DNA of 64,000 nt from Galerina marginata (taxonomy: Eukaryota; Basidiomycota; Agaricomycetes; Agaricales; Galerinaceae), in the NCBI GenBank assembly GCA_023014335.1, contig JAECYW010000014.1:1054001-1118000 (forward strand), given 5' to 3'. The first letter of the stretch is position 1. Each line of letters starts with the position of its first letter. The notes beneath the pieces are model-generated. The model made no database searches. It worked only from the letters and a program-made list of their open reading frames with translations, and was not told the origin of the DNA. Below are positions 21,668 to 32,252 of this stretch, in pieces. The position numbers and the translations under genes are program-made.

Positions 21668-24407
21668 ATTACCCCCCCCTCAAATGAGCATCGCCTCGAT
21701 GCGATAGGAAGACTGGTAATAGGTCGGAAAGGAATTGAGCCAAATGCTAAGGCACGGATTTGTCGCGGTGCTCCTGGGTTCTGCTGGTGGAATCTGGTGA
21801 CAAGGTCAGGAGCACTAATATTATCCTTATACTCCCAAGAATTATCCTCTGGACCATAGCCTTCCCATTTGATCAAGTACTGGAGCTTTCGGCGGAACAT
21901 GCGGCTGTTGAGAATTTCCTCTACTTCATAGTGTTCTTCCCCATCAATAAGCTCTGGCGGTGGTGGCGGCGCAGCTCTCCTTCCTGGGATAGGATCATCA
22001 GGGGCAGGTGTCAGCTTGATCACATTGAAGACCGGATGAAGGCGCTTAAGAGAGACTGGAAGGCGAAGTCGATAGGCGTTAAGTCCAATTCTCCTTTCAA
22101 CCAAGTAAGGACCTAGGCGGCGATGAGCAAACTTCTTGGATGGGCGAGTTGTCTGAATGTCGCTAGCATCCAAATAGACCTTATCTCCAGCTTTGAACAC
22201 CGGGGCTGGTGTTCGCCGCTGATTATAATATCTAGCCATGTCGTCCTTAGCCTTGGTTAGAGCTGCCTTGGCTTCCTCCAAAGTGTCCTTCATCCGCTGA
22301 GTGAACTCATTGACTGCCTCAAGCTTAGACGGAGGCTGATGAGGCTCAAAACCCATCTGTGGATGCCGTCCGGTGTCAAGTAGGAATGGAGTATGCTGAG
22401 TTGAGGAGTGCACATGGTTATTATATGCAAACTCAGCAAGTGGGAGGAGTCCTTGCCAGTCATCTTGACGTTCACTGACAAAGACTCGGATGTACTGTTC
22501 CAATTCCTGGTTGACACGCTCTGTCTGGCCGTCGGTCTGCGGATGGTAGGAAGTTGACGGAGCAAGCTGAATTCCTAAGAGGCGGTACAGCTCCTTCATG
22601 AACTCGGCAATGAACTGGGAGCCACGGTCGGAGACAACTTTCCAGGGTAGTCCATGGAGCTTCCAGACATGCTTCAGGAAGAGTTGGGCAGCTCCAGCAG
22701 CGGTAATAGTAGTGGTGGTCTCAATGAAGTGACCCCGCTTACCAGCACTGTCCACAACAACCATGATCGCGTCGTATCCTGCTGAGTCCGGAAGCTCAAC
22801 AATGAAGTCCACGCTGATAGTGTGCCAACGGTTGGAGGGAACCGGGAGAGGAACAAGTTCACCAGATGGTAGACGGTGTTGGACCTTGGTTCGGAGGCAC
22901 ATATCGCAGGTAGCAACATACCGGCCAACATATCTTGACATGTTTGGCCACCAATAATTCCGTGAAACCATTTCCAAGGTCTTAAACCGTCCAGCATGCC
23001 CAGCAATCCGAGTATCATGGCAGAGGGAGACAATGCGCCGGCGGAGATCTGAGTTAAGTGGAACATAGATCTTGCCTCGGAAGTATAGGAGACCGTCGCG
23101 CTCAGACCATTCACTAGAGTGGATAGAGCGAGCGGAGGTTTTCCTAAGCGCTTGAACTGCCTTTGCCACTGGTTCCTCCTCAATAGGACCTTTGACACCT
23201 TTGCGGATATCACGGAGGATGTCAACCTCAGCGCCCACAACCTCAACTGCCTCTAGAGCACGAATCGCAAAGAGCTTTGGAGTCAGAAGAGTGATATTGG
23301 AATTATCCTCTGATCCAGTGCCATGATCTGCTCTTCGAGATAGTGTGTCCGGCTTTCCCATAGTCCGGCCTGGTTTGTGGTGCATAAGGAAGTCAAACCG
23401 GGCAAGGACCAGGGACCAACGAGCTTGACGGCGGTTGAGCTGTTTTGCGGTCATGAAATACTCCAAGTTCTTATGATCCGTCCAGATCTCAAACTGGTGT
23501 TCTGCGCCTTCAAGGAAATGCCTCCACTCTTGTAAAGAGCGGATGATAGCAAGCATTTCCTTGTCGTGAATTTCATAGTTCCGCTCGACAGGGGACAGGG
23601 ATTTGGAGTAGAACGCGACGGGGTGCCACTTGTCATCATCCGGGGAGACCTGAGACAGCACAGCTCCAGTTGCAAAATCAGAGCTATCGGCTTCAACGCG
23701 GAATGGACGGGTGGAGTCAGGGGACATGAGGACTGGGGAAGAAGTAACAGACTGCTTGAGCTTATCGAAGGCAGCCTGCTGATCTGTTCCCCAAGACCAT
23801 TTCACGTCGTTCTTCGTAAGATCAAAGAGCGGGCGCGCATGTTCAGAGAAGTCACGGATGAACCTTCGATAGAAATTGGTAAAGCCCAGGAAGGACTGTA
23901 CTTCTTTCTTGTTCTTGGGTTCTGGCCATTCCGCAACTCCTGCCACCTTGACTGGGTCCATAGCCACAGAGTTATGGGAAATAATAACTCCAAGGTACTC
24001 CACTGTGGTCTGCTCAAACTCGCATTTATCCGGCCGGAGGTAGAGCTTGTGCTTTTCCAGGAGCTCAAGTACTCTTCGAGTGACCTTCCGGTGTTCTTCC
24101 AGTGTTTCCGTAAAGATGAGGATGTCGTCGAGGTACACGACTACAACACCTTCTGAGATTAAATCCTCAAAGATGTCGTTCATCATTGTCTGGAACGTGG
24201 CAGGACTATTGGTGAGCCCAAAGAACATGACGAGCGGTTCGAACAATCCACGGTTGGTCCGGAAAGCAGCCTTCCACTCATCTCCTTCCTTCATCCAGAC
24301 ATTATTAAAACCCCAGCGGACATCAAGCTTGGTGAAGTACTTTGCACCTCGGAGTTTATTGATCAACTCTGAAATGAGTGGGAGTGGGTACTTATTTTTC
24401 ACCGTCA
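21577..24407 (-). pseudogene. gypsy pol, 3' part: RT, RNase H, integrase, chromodomain
   Basis: The frame resumes after the TA-element insertion with [16 protein letters not shown]. Reverse transcriptase is clear ([21 protein letters not shown]), followed by RNase H ([16 protein letters not shown]). The integrase has a zinc-binding region ([11 protein letters not shown], then CDMCLRTK) and a DDE core ([31 protein letters not shown]), then a GPY-type [13 protein letters not shown]. The chromodomain is [11 protein letters not shown] to [16 protein letters not shown]. Chromodomains steer integration to histone-marked chromatin in chromoviruses (known). The frame reads through the polypurine tract and about 90 nt of the LTR before stopping. 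It is intact apart from the insertion. Confidence 0.95.
21671..21682 (-). promoter_or_regulatory. polypurine tract of the gypsy element
   Basis: On the minus strand GAGGGGGGGGT lies a few bases before the LTR start, the usual position for the plus-strand primer of reverse transcription. It also encodes Gly codons, because the pol frame passes through it. Confidence 0.8.
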
Positions 24408-25549
24408 TACATCAGGAAAAACACTTTTTCCCCAAGAGGCTTCCAGGACACCCTAGGATGTCCTAGGGCAGGCAGGGCAGCTGGGTTGGTCAAACCACCC
24501 AGGAAGTTTTAGGCGTCACCCTTCCGGGTAGCCTTGACTTAGGACAGTTTATGAACATCCCAGGGTGTCCCAGGGTGTCCCAGGATTGACTTCGGCTTAT
24601 AGGTAAACATAGTCAGGGTGTCTTAGGTTTGGCTTAAAAAATAATGGGACATCATAGGATTGGGTCTTTTCATCTCAGGTTTTCTCAGGTTTGTTTATAG
24701 TGCACAGGGAATATAGGAAATAAATTTTATTTGTATTTAATTCTATGCCTAGACTACAGACGCTAAAAGAAGAAATAAGGTGTAGGTAGACAGTGCAAGG
24801 GCCACTGTCCACCTACACTCTCAAGGCATCACATACATCCCTGTTGCGTGGAGATCAGTCAAACACCCAAGAACATACACAAAACTAGCAACTTACCGGC
24901 CTCGCCAATCCCACCATCCCACCCCTCCTTCGCAGCACTGCCATTCAGCAGCCTCAACTACTACCTGCAGTTATCATCATCCCCCCCGCCCCCTGTCAGT
25001 CGCACGAAGACATGGGGCGAGCGTGGGCTTCAGGTCGTGGCTTGAAGAGGGTACTGCGAGGCGGTTGTTAGCTATGCGAATTCGAGATTTGGGAGGTGGA
25101 GGACTTACGGGGTGCGCTCAGGAATAGGCTCACTCGGAAGCCGGGAACAAACTGCAGGGCATTAGAAACGAGCCACGGGAGGTTGAGATGCGGGATGGGG
25201 GATACAGAGGCTACCGCCGTCGTACGGACAGCGGCCTCGACTGTTCCAGTCGTTGTCGCCGTCATCCATTTGTTCATGACGTGGCGTGGCGGGGCTTTGG
25301 AACGCGGATGCAGGAGCTGGATGTCAGTATGGCGCGATGTGAGGCGGAGGAAACACGTACCTGCGTGCAAGTAGGGTGTGCCTGCACCCCCTTTCCACGG
25401 GCGCGAAACCTCACCCTCGGTCTTCGTGTCTACCTCCTCTTCCTCGAACCTTTGTCCTCGCCTCCTTGTTCGTCACGTCTGTCCCACTGTCCCCTCGTCC
25501 TCGGTCCTTTGCATTCTTCTCCTCGTCCTTGAACCTTTGTCTTCACTGA

Positions 25550-25885
25550 CTCAGAACGTGGAGGTGGTAGCAGTGGGGCGTCATCGGTATCGATGACGTT
25601 GGAAGGGCGGAGACGGTGGGTCTGTGTCGCGTGTGTCGTTCGCATTGGTGGCACTATTGGTGGAGGAGGTGACCGTGGTGGACGTGACCAGTGCCGTTTG
25701 AAGAGGCGGTGGCGGCGGTTGAGGAGACGGCGATGGTGGGCGTGCGTCCTCTATGTTGGCGCCATTTGAGGAGTGTGGTGGTGGTGAGGTGGTGGCAAGG
25801 CGGCGTCGTCCACGTTGACGGCGGTTGGGGAAGCGGAGGTGGTAATTTGTGTCTTACGCGTCGTGCATGTCGACGCCATCTGTGA
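25550..25885. repeat. G-rich imperfect repeats within the TA element
   Basis: About three loose copies of a unit of roughly 130 bp rich in GGTGG and GGCGG, each containing a phrase like GGCGGTTGRGGA and ending near GCGTCC or TCGTCC. No supported gene. Confidence 0.5.
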
Positions 25886-25904
25886 GGCCCACCAGTGGCT
25901 ACCA

Positions 25905-26225
25905 ATAGTTATGATATAATATAGGCAAGTGCCTGCACAGTCATTTATTTGCAGCCTAGGAATATTATGATATGAGATCTTGTGGGCAATGATATGATAT
26001 GGATATATTTCATTTTGCCAGGCCATGTCATTCTCATTTCATTGTCTGCCAGTCTTATATTTCATTGTCCCCAGAGGGCGATGTTTTAGCAATATCATTT
26101 CTATGTCATTAGTTACCCAGGGCGATGTTTTTGCAATTTCATTTCCTGCCAGGCTTTTATTTCATTGCTTCCCTAGGGCGATGTTTTAACTATTTCATTG
26201 TTGCCAGGCCTCTATTTCATTGGCA
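25905..26225. repeat. ATTTCATT / GGGCGATGTTTT word array
   Basis: ATTTCATT recurs about ten times, often followed by GCCAGG, and GGGCGATGTTTT occurs three times (about 26077, 26120, 26177). ATATGATAT words lie on the left side. It looks like one end of a further element, but no partner end was found. Confidence 0.65.
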
Positions 26226-26754
26226 AGTTCAACATGTCATGTGATCAGATTTGTCAGGTGCTCCGCACATGAAAGCGCGTCGCGTCGCGTCCGCTTTGGG
26301 CTCGTTGATTTTCTTCGCGCTGTGAAATCATTTTCAAAAATCCGGCTTTTGAAAACGCTCTCACCTCGTCGGCCCTGCCCCATCCTTCCAAACATCGCAG
26401 CTACTCCACCTGCCGCAGACACCTTATGCCGAGCCATCGCCGTGACGTGTCACGCGTTGGCTCTTGCTCTTGCCCATCACCACCACTTCTCACCACTCCC
26501 TCCAACTCCCAACCCCTGACTCCAACGCCTTCGATGCCGACTGCTACCTACGCCGCTTCGCCACGATAGCAGGGCACCGGCTGCTCCCGCGTCGCTCAGC
26601 CCTCGGACCAACACGATAACGGTGACGAACCAGCCCACAACCGACGGGGACGGCGTGAACGCGAACCGGCGCCGTGTGCATGCCACGTCAGATGTTGCGG
26701 ATGCGGAAATCAGCAGCGGGAGGCGAGGAAATGGCAGCGGGAGGTGAGGAAAAC

Positions 26755-27900
26755 GAGCACTTATCACTCCCCCCCGCGTTCCTGGTGGAATCCAGTGGAA
26801 TCCACTCATTCCTGTGGAATGCTGAGGAATGCTACTACGGCAGAGAGCCCTGCCAAATTGTCATTCCTGTGGCACCTTATTCCTGTGGAATGAGACCAAA
26901 TTCCTCTTTTGGAGAGGAACAGGCCACTGGAATGGAGAGGAGTGGAATCCACCAGCCAAATAACACATAAATATTTAATTTTCAGTGCTTATCTAATATA
27001 TTTGGAACTATTTGTGTACAATACTAATAGGTCTGAGTCTTAAAAAAATTCTCACAGTAAAAATATTCAATTTTCTTAAGTATTACCTAATATACAGCCA
27101 TTCCTCTTGTTGTTTTTTAGAAAAAAGAAATACAAATAAAACAAGGATATAGGCTATTTATACACTTTATAAACAAAACCAAACATTGTAACACATCAAA
27201 AACTGTTATTTGGATACCTTCCTAAACAGGTAATCTATATTTGGAAAAAAAAATTTCAAAGACTCGTGTTTTTTTGTCTTTTTTGGGTTTTTCTCGTCAT
27301 CAGAAGCAGCTAGTCACATGATTTCAACTGATATATGATTTTTAGATCAGGCTGCATGGTTACTATTTTTGGCAAAAAGTTCCCACGGTATGTAAATCTG
27401 CCTAAATATAGCAATAGAACCCTACAAAAATTATAGCATATTTATATTTGGAATCTCCTGAAAATTCTGAATCCGATGATACCCTATTGACCCTGAATTT
27501 CCCACCTACAGATCATGTAAAATATATATATTTAATAGGCCATAGGGTATATATAGTAATTAGTTTTGGATTTTTCAAAGGACCAATGGTGAAGTGGTTA
27601 AAGTGTCTGTGGCTATTGCTATGGACAGGTCTTGGGTTCAATTCATGCTTATGCATGTTATTTTATTCCTGGACTTGTTCAAGTACAAGTCAGATGTCTT
27701 AAGTCATTCCACCACTGGATTCCACCACTGGATTCCACTGGATTCCACTCAGTGGAATGGCAAAATGGAATTCCACTGAAGTTGGCTTTGGCATTCCACA
27801 GGAATCTACACCCATTCCAGTGGATTCCACAGCCATTCCACAGGATTCCAGTGGAATTCAGCCATTCCTCTCGGAATAGGTGGGGGAATAGAAAGTACTG
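26755..27900 (+). mobile_element. 1146-bp non-autonomous relative with tRNA-like boxes
   Basis: Left end GAGCACTTATCACTCCCC; right end read inward CAGTACTTTCTATTCCCC. An 8-bp target duplication AGGAAAAC lies at 26747-26754 and 27901-27908. Subterminal words are ATTCCACTGGATTCC, ATTCCACAGGAAT and CAGTGGAATGG at both ends. The interior is homologous to the 972-bp element: both contain an AGCTAGTCA-like phrase, TGGTTACTATTTTTGG and AAAAGTTCCC, followed by tRNA-like boxes. It therefore keeps a common core and end logic with different terminal words. Confidence 0.9.
27580..27650 (+). other. tRNA-like A and B boxes of the 1146-bp element
   Basis: TGGTGAAGTGGTTAAAG (from 27587) resembles an A box and GGTTCAATTCA (27635-27645) a B box. 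Position and spacing match the segment in the 972-bp element although much of the surrounding sequence has diverged. Confidence 0.7.
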
Positions 27901-27904
27901 AGGA

Positions 27905-28735
27905 AAACGGCAGCAGGTGAGCACACCCACCACATCGTCCCCACCACCCCTTCGCTAAGCCAACGACAGGCCCCGCTGCTGCCCATTCCTGCTGCGTCGA
28001 TGGCGTCGACGGCTAACGAGCAGCCCAGACCCCCATCGCTTTAGGATGCGGTGCATCCCGCCACGTTACGCTGAACACACGGGTAGTCGCAGCCTCATCA
28101 CCGCCCTTTCGCATACCACCTCGCCACTGGGAGCCCGCGACCGCCTGTTGGCTCCCTTCCAACTCCTTACGGCCACCCATTTTGCGGACAATGGCCACCG
28201 CTCGCACTCCCAAACTCCCGCGACCCCATTCGCATCGCCTGGACCCGCCAAACGCAATGCGTTGGGACTCCCGCGGACGCCCGTTTTGTACCCCACAGCT
28301 CACCCTCCGACTCCCAACGTCCCGCATGTACTGGGACTCCTGCCGCCCCCATTCATAAACGGCACCCAACGTGTCCGCCGCTGCCCACCATCCCCGCCTT
28401 AGCCCAGTTGCGACCGCTGGGACCCAACACCGACGCACTCACAATCGGGGACCTGATGCTCTGGCATTGGGCCTCCCGCAGCCTCGAATTCCCATCGCGT
28501 CACACCTGCAGTGCCCATTTGCGACTGCCAGGACTCAGCGCCCCCCGCAGTCGCATTCCGGGATCCGACACCTGTTCGTCGAGCCTCCCGCGACCTCGTT
28601 CCCCACTGTTTCACACCCGCGGCGCTCATCCGCACTGCCATAACCCGATGCTCACACATCCGCATTCGGGGACCCAGCGCCTGTACGTTGAGCCTCCCGC
28701 ACCCTCGCCTCACCCACCCCGTCAATTGAATAGGT
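27905..28735. repeat. C-rich minisatellite-like region in the TA element
   Basis: From about 28470 a unit of about 109 bp recurs three times, marked by GCCTCCCGCAGCCTCG, GCCTCCCGCGACCTCG and GCCTCCCGCACCCTCG. More degenerate copies occur upstream. Open frames on both strands follow from the repeat composition. Confidence 0.6.
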
Positions 28736-29060
28736 ATTAGAATACAGTAATACTTTTTTATTTAATATTCAGTGTTAGTAGTAGACTACAATACATTCTA
28801 GCATATAAGAACAAGGAACAATAAGAAATTTAAGATAAACTTGAGCAACTCTCAGATGCCCTAGGATTGCCCTATGAATACTGTAGGCAAGTCCTAAGAA
28901 ATTCTGAATTTGATATGGACTCATAGGAAGGCCTATGAAATCCCTGGGTTGTCCTAGGCACCCCAGGTTGTCCTGTAACTCTCCTGTAGAGTACGTTAGC
29001 TCCCAGTTGTGACAATATTTTCCCAGGGCAACTTGGGGCAAAAGTCTTTTTCCTGATGTA

Positions 29061-31465
29061 GCATTGAGTGCGCGGTAGTCCTGGACGAGGCGGAGAGAAC
29101 CATCCTTCTTCTTGATAAAGAAGACAGGAGATGCCATGGGGGACTTGGAAGGACGGATACGACCCGAATCCAGGTTTTCCTTGATGAAAGCGTCGAGTTC
29201 CTTCTGCTCTGAGACCGCAAGCGGGTAGACCTTGCAGCTGCGTGGTGTGGCATCAGCTATAAGTTCAACCGCATGGTCCCAGGGCTTGTGCTCAGGAAGG
29301 TTATCAAACGACTCTTTGGAAAACACCGAATGGAAGTCCTTAAGGTGCTCAGGAACGTGCTTATCAAAGTCCGTGGGCTCAGAGTTCTTCTTGAAGGCTT
29401 CCGCGAGGCGCTGGGAAATAGTTGAACCTGCGCGGATGTGCTCTGCTTCTGGTAAAAGCCCAGTAGCAAAGATGCGGTCACCTTCTTCAAGAGCAGGATC
29501 CTCCGGAGAGGAAGAAGAAGACAGAATTGGCTCGTCATCATCTTCCTCATCATCCTCATGATCATCAACCAAGTCTGGGAGATCGCCCATTTTGCAAGCA
29601 TTGATATGGCGCATGATTGCCTTCTGGACTTTGCGTTCCTCCCGGATTTCAGTCCGACAGCCCGAGCAGCACCTGGGTGAACACTTGGTCATTTTCACAG
29701 TACCCGTTGTGAAGTCAATGTCTGGGTTGTGCTTTTTAAACCAAGTGTAACCCAAGATAACCTTTTGCTTCCCAAGTTTGGTGACAGCAAGAAGGATACG
29801 CTCAGAATGCATCTGATAGGTCATGAGCACATCTACCACCTTGGAGATTAAACCAGCCTCATTCAGAGATCCATCCACATTATAAACGGGAATTGGCTGT
29901 GATAGATTCCGAGTGGGGAGCTTACATTCCTTGACGTAGTCCTCGTCAATGAAATCTCCAGTGGCACCAGTGTCACCGAGAGCATCCGCTCCAACCTCAA
30001 CCATAGTATCCGTGCTTTTGAGGTGCACCGGAAGAATAAGGGAGGTTGGTCCAGGGCTCATCGAGTTAATAACCAACCGGTCATGCATCCGTTTCTCCCA
30101 TTTAGCCCGTTGCGGAGTCTGGGCCTTGGGAGGAGTTGTCGCTTTGAGAGGCGGTGGTGGCAAATCCTCAATGCTTATCAGTTCTTCGGTAGGCTTTGGG
30201 ACTGAGTCTACCTCAAGGACTGAATAGCGATTTTTGGAAGGCAGTGGGGAAGACTGAACCACCCGCGGCAAGGCGCGCACCATTTTCCGCTTCACTGGAA
30301 TTTCTTCCAGCTCCTTTGACTTGTCCTCCGCTATACGGCTCAGCTCGGACAACCGATCCTCTAAACCTTTCCGCAGCTCAACCTGACTCATATGACGGAC
30401 ATCAAAATTCTGCTCCTCAAGTTTTTCAACAACCAATGGTTGGCTGAGAAGGGGACTCGGGAGAGCAGGTGTCAGAGCAGGGAGTGGGTCTGGAGAGTAG
30501 GAAGCTAGGAAAGCCTCATCCGCCCGTTGATTTTGGTCAAGTTGAGCGGCCAATTGGTACCACCCATCAGGATCCACGTCGGAGGGCCTGCCGCTCACAA
30601 TTCCGCTAAGAACCACAGAAATGCGTTGAGCTAGCCCTTGTCGGAATTTTACCACAATTGTACGGGGGTCGGTGTACTGAGAATCGTGCACAAGATCCAG
30701 GAACTCATCCAGGTAGTCATCCACCGAGCGACCTTGCTGGAAGTATGTTGACCCTTCCAGAATATTAATGGCAGTCGCCGCAGCGTGAGCTGGAGTGAAG
30801 TTGTACCGGAAATCGCGCTCGAATTCCGCCCAGTCAGTCCATGGAAATCCTTCCGTTAGTTCCGATGCTAGTTTCCGTTCCGCCCAGCGGAATGCGCGTC
30901 CTGATTTCATGAAAGAAAGAACCCAAAGTATTTGTACAGTCACGTCCAGAAAAGCAGTCGGAACGAGACGAATATAGGTTTGGCAGGTGAAAAGAAAGGA
31001 TCTGCCTAAAGAGCGGTCTCCGTCAAAATCCGGCGGAACTCCGGGTCGAAGCGGAGTAAAGTTCCGAAATTTTGGAACCGGAAACCGGGGGCCTGGGCAC
31101 TCTGCCTCGGGTTGAGACGCACTCCGGAATTCGGGAAAATCCAAATTTTGGGAGTGGGGAGCGGGGAGAGCAGATTTCCGAAGTTCAGAAAGTTCCGAAT
31201 CTTCGGGAATGCCCAGGGGCGGAAGGGGTGCGGAATCGGAGCCAAGCGGAGCCGGAACAGCGCTCGGAAACGCGGAATCGTCCGGAAACTCGGAAACGCG
31301 CGGAGGGGGAATGGATGGTGTTACAGGTGTTGTTACAATGGCTGGGGGGTCCGAACATCCGAGACAGGAAAGGAATTGTCATAGGAGTGTCTGGGTGTGT
31401 TCCCTTTCACTCTGCAGCGCGTCTAAGGCACTCTCGAGGGCGGCGATCCGATCTCTGGAAGACAT
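29061..31465 (-). pseudogene. gypsy gag-protease-RT start, 5' part, with one in-frame UGA
   Basis: The ATG at 31465 opens MSSRDRIAALESALDALQ, a coiled-coil Gag N-terminus of 28 codons. A TGA (31381-31379) follows, after which the same frame is open to the insertion point. The region after the stop is Ser/Pro-rich. The Gag core includes FLFTCQTYIRLVP, then AFRWAERKL and YFQQGRSVDDYLDEFLDLV. No CCHC knuckle is obvious. The aspartic protease has GDTGATGDF. An acidic linker leads to the RT start (SPVFFIKKKDGSLRLVQDYR). The 4.65-kb element interrupts the frame at ALN-A. The single UGA may be a mutation or a recoding site. Confidence 0.9.
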
Positions 31466-31610
31466 GTCGATGGAATGGCCAAAAACGTCGGAAATGCGGA
31501 ATTTCCGGGGTGAGGAGGGATTTTGGAGCGGAAATTGAAAAGTCCGGAAAAGCGGAATGCTTCGGAAAGACGGAATGCAATTTCGGGCTTCGGAATCGGT
31601 CCTCCGAGGG

Positions 31611-31621
31611 CACTTTTCCCT
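31611..31621 (-). promoter_or_regulatory. self-priming-type primer binding site
   Basis: Two bases after the 5' LTR the minus strand reads AGGGAAAAGTG. Its exact complement CACTTTTCCCT lies within the LTR (31759-31749), about 31 nt downstream of TATATATA, where transcription should start. Tf1-type elements prime with the 5' end of their own RNA (known). No tRNA 3'-end match was recognised. Confidence 0.65.
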
Positions 31622-31623
31622 AC

Positions 31624-31971
31624 TGTAAGGGCAACTGAAGTCCGGGATGCCGGAAACGGATCGGAGAACTAGCAGGGAACCAAAGTCAATATATTAAATG
31701 CGGTGATCTAATCTAATCTATCTAAACGCACCTAGCAGGGAACCAAAGAGGGAAAAGTGGGAACCCAATGCTAGGTGAGCGGTATATATAAGAAAAGGCA
31801 CTTTAGGGCAAGTGTCGCATGTAAAATAATAAAAGTGGTACGATAAAATAAAGTCCATAAATAAAATGAAATCTTCGGAATCACGTCCGGACAGGTGGAG
31901 CGGAGCGGAACTCCGGAACGTCGGACCCGGAAATCGGAGCTTTGGAAATCGGAAGCGGAGTTCCCCTTACA
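31624..31971 (-). repeat. gypsy 5' LTR, intact 348 bp
   Basis: TGTAAG to CTTACA ends. On the minus strand it contains TATATATA at 31790-31783, a likely TATA box. It holds the uninterrupted AAGAAAAG site that proves the 8-bp duplication of the transposon in the sister LTR. Confidence 0.95.
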
Positions 31972-32252
31972 CATATATCCCAAAGGCCATAATATATGTT
32001 TTCTCATTTAGAATATATTTCACTCACTACAGACATATATTTGTAGCCTAAAACATATTTTAATGGTTCACAGATATATATTTGTGACATAGAACATGTA
32101 ATAAAGACCATCAAATATATATTCCAGAGGCTCTTATATATGTTTCTACCTTAAAATATGTTTCCAACTCACAGACATATATTTAGACTTGAGAATATAT
32201 ATTCCTGGCTAGTCCATAAAGTTTACCTTAATGCATGTCTCAGTGCCAGTCA
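31972..32252. other. continuation of the ACATATAT word array
   Basis: ACATATATTT, AATATATATTCC and AACATATTTTAATGG repeat as in 13440-13715. The two halves were one array before the gypsy insertion. The last eight bases, GCCAGTCA, border the CTGTAC end of the inverted transposon copy. Confidence 0.75.

Larger units (their letters stand above)
24410..29058. mobile_element. 4.65-kb TIR element with TA duplication, inserted in pol
   Basis: The terminal inverted repeats are 27 bp with two mismatches, beginning CATCAGGAAAAA. TA flanks both ends (24408-24409, 29059-29060). Removing the element plus one TA rejoins the pol frame exactly between ALNA and MTVK. Subterminal zones (about 24440-24660 and 28850-29000) contain words like CCTAGGATGTCCTAGG and CCCAGGGTGTCCCAGG. 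No transposase frame is visible, so it is probably non-autonomous. Inside are GC-rich repeats, a word array and the 1146-bp element. The TA duplication recalls Tc1/mariner-like integration, but the length and word arrays are unusual for that group. Confidence 0.9.
13716..31971 (-). mobile_element. Ty3/gypsy chromovirus, interrupted twice
   Basis: The limits are set by LTRs starting TGTAAGGG and ending CCTTACA, and by the 5-bp target duplication CATAT at 13711-13715 and 31972-31976. The coding strand is minus: 5' LTR at 31624-31971, gag-pol leftward, 3' LTR at the left. Without the two insertions (13890-21485 plus one TSD copy, and 24410-29058 plus TA) the element is about 6.0 kb, a normal size. 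The LTRs are 348 bp each and differ by one base in my reading (C at about 21628, T at about 31938), so the insertion is recent and both interrupting elements are younger still. Confidence 0.95.

Noticed and set aside
28046..28740. Proline-rich protein-coding region in the TA element
   Set aside because: Overlapping open frames on both strands follow from a C-rich minisatellite.
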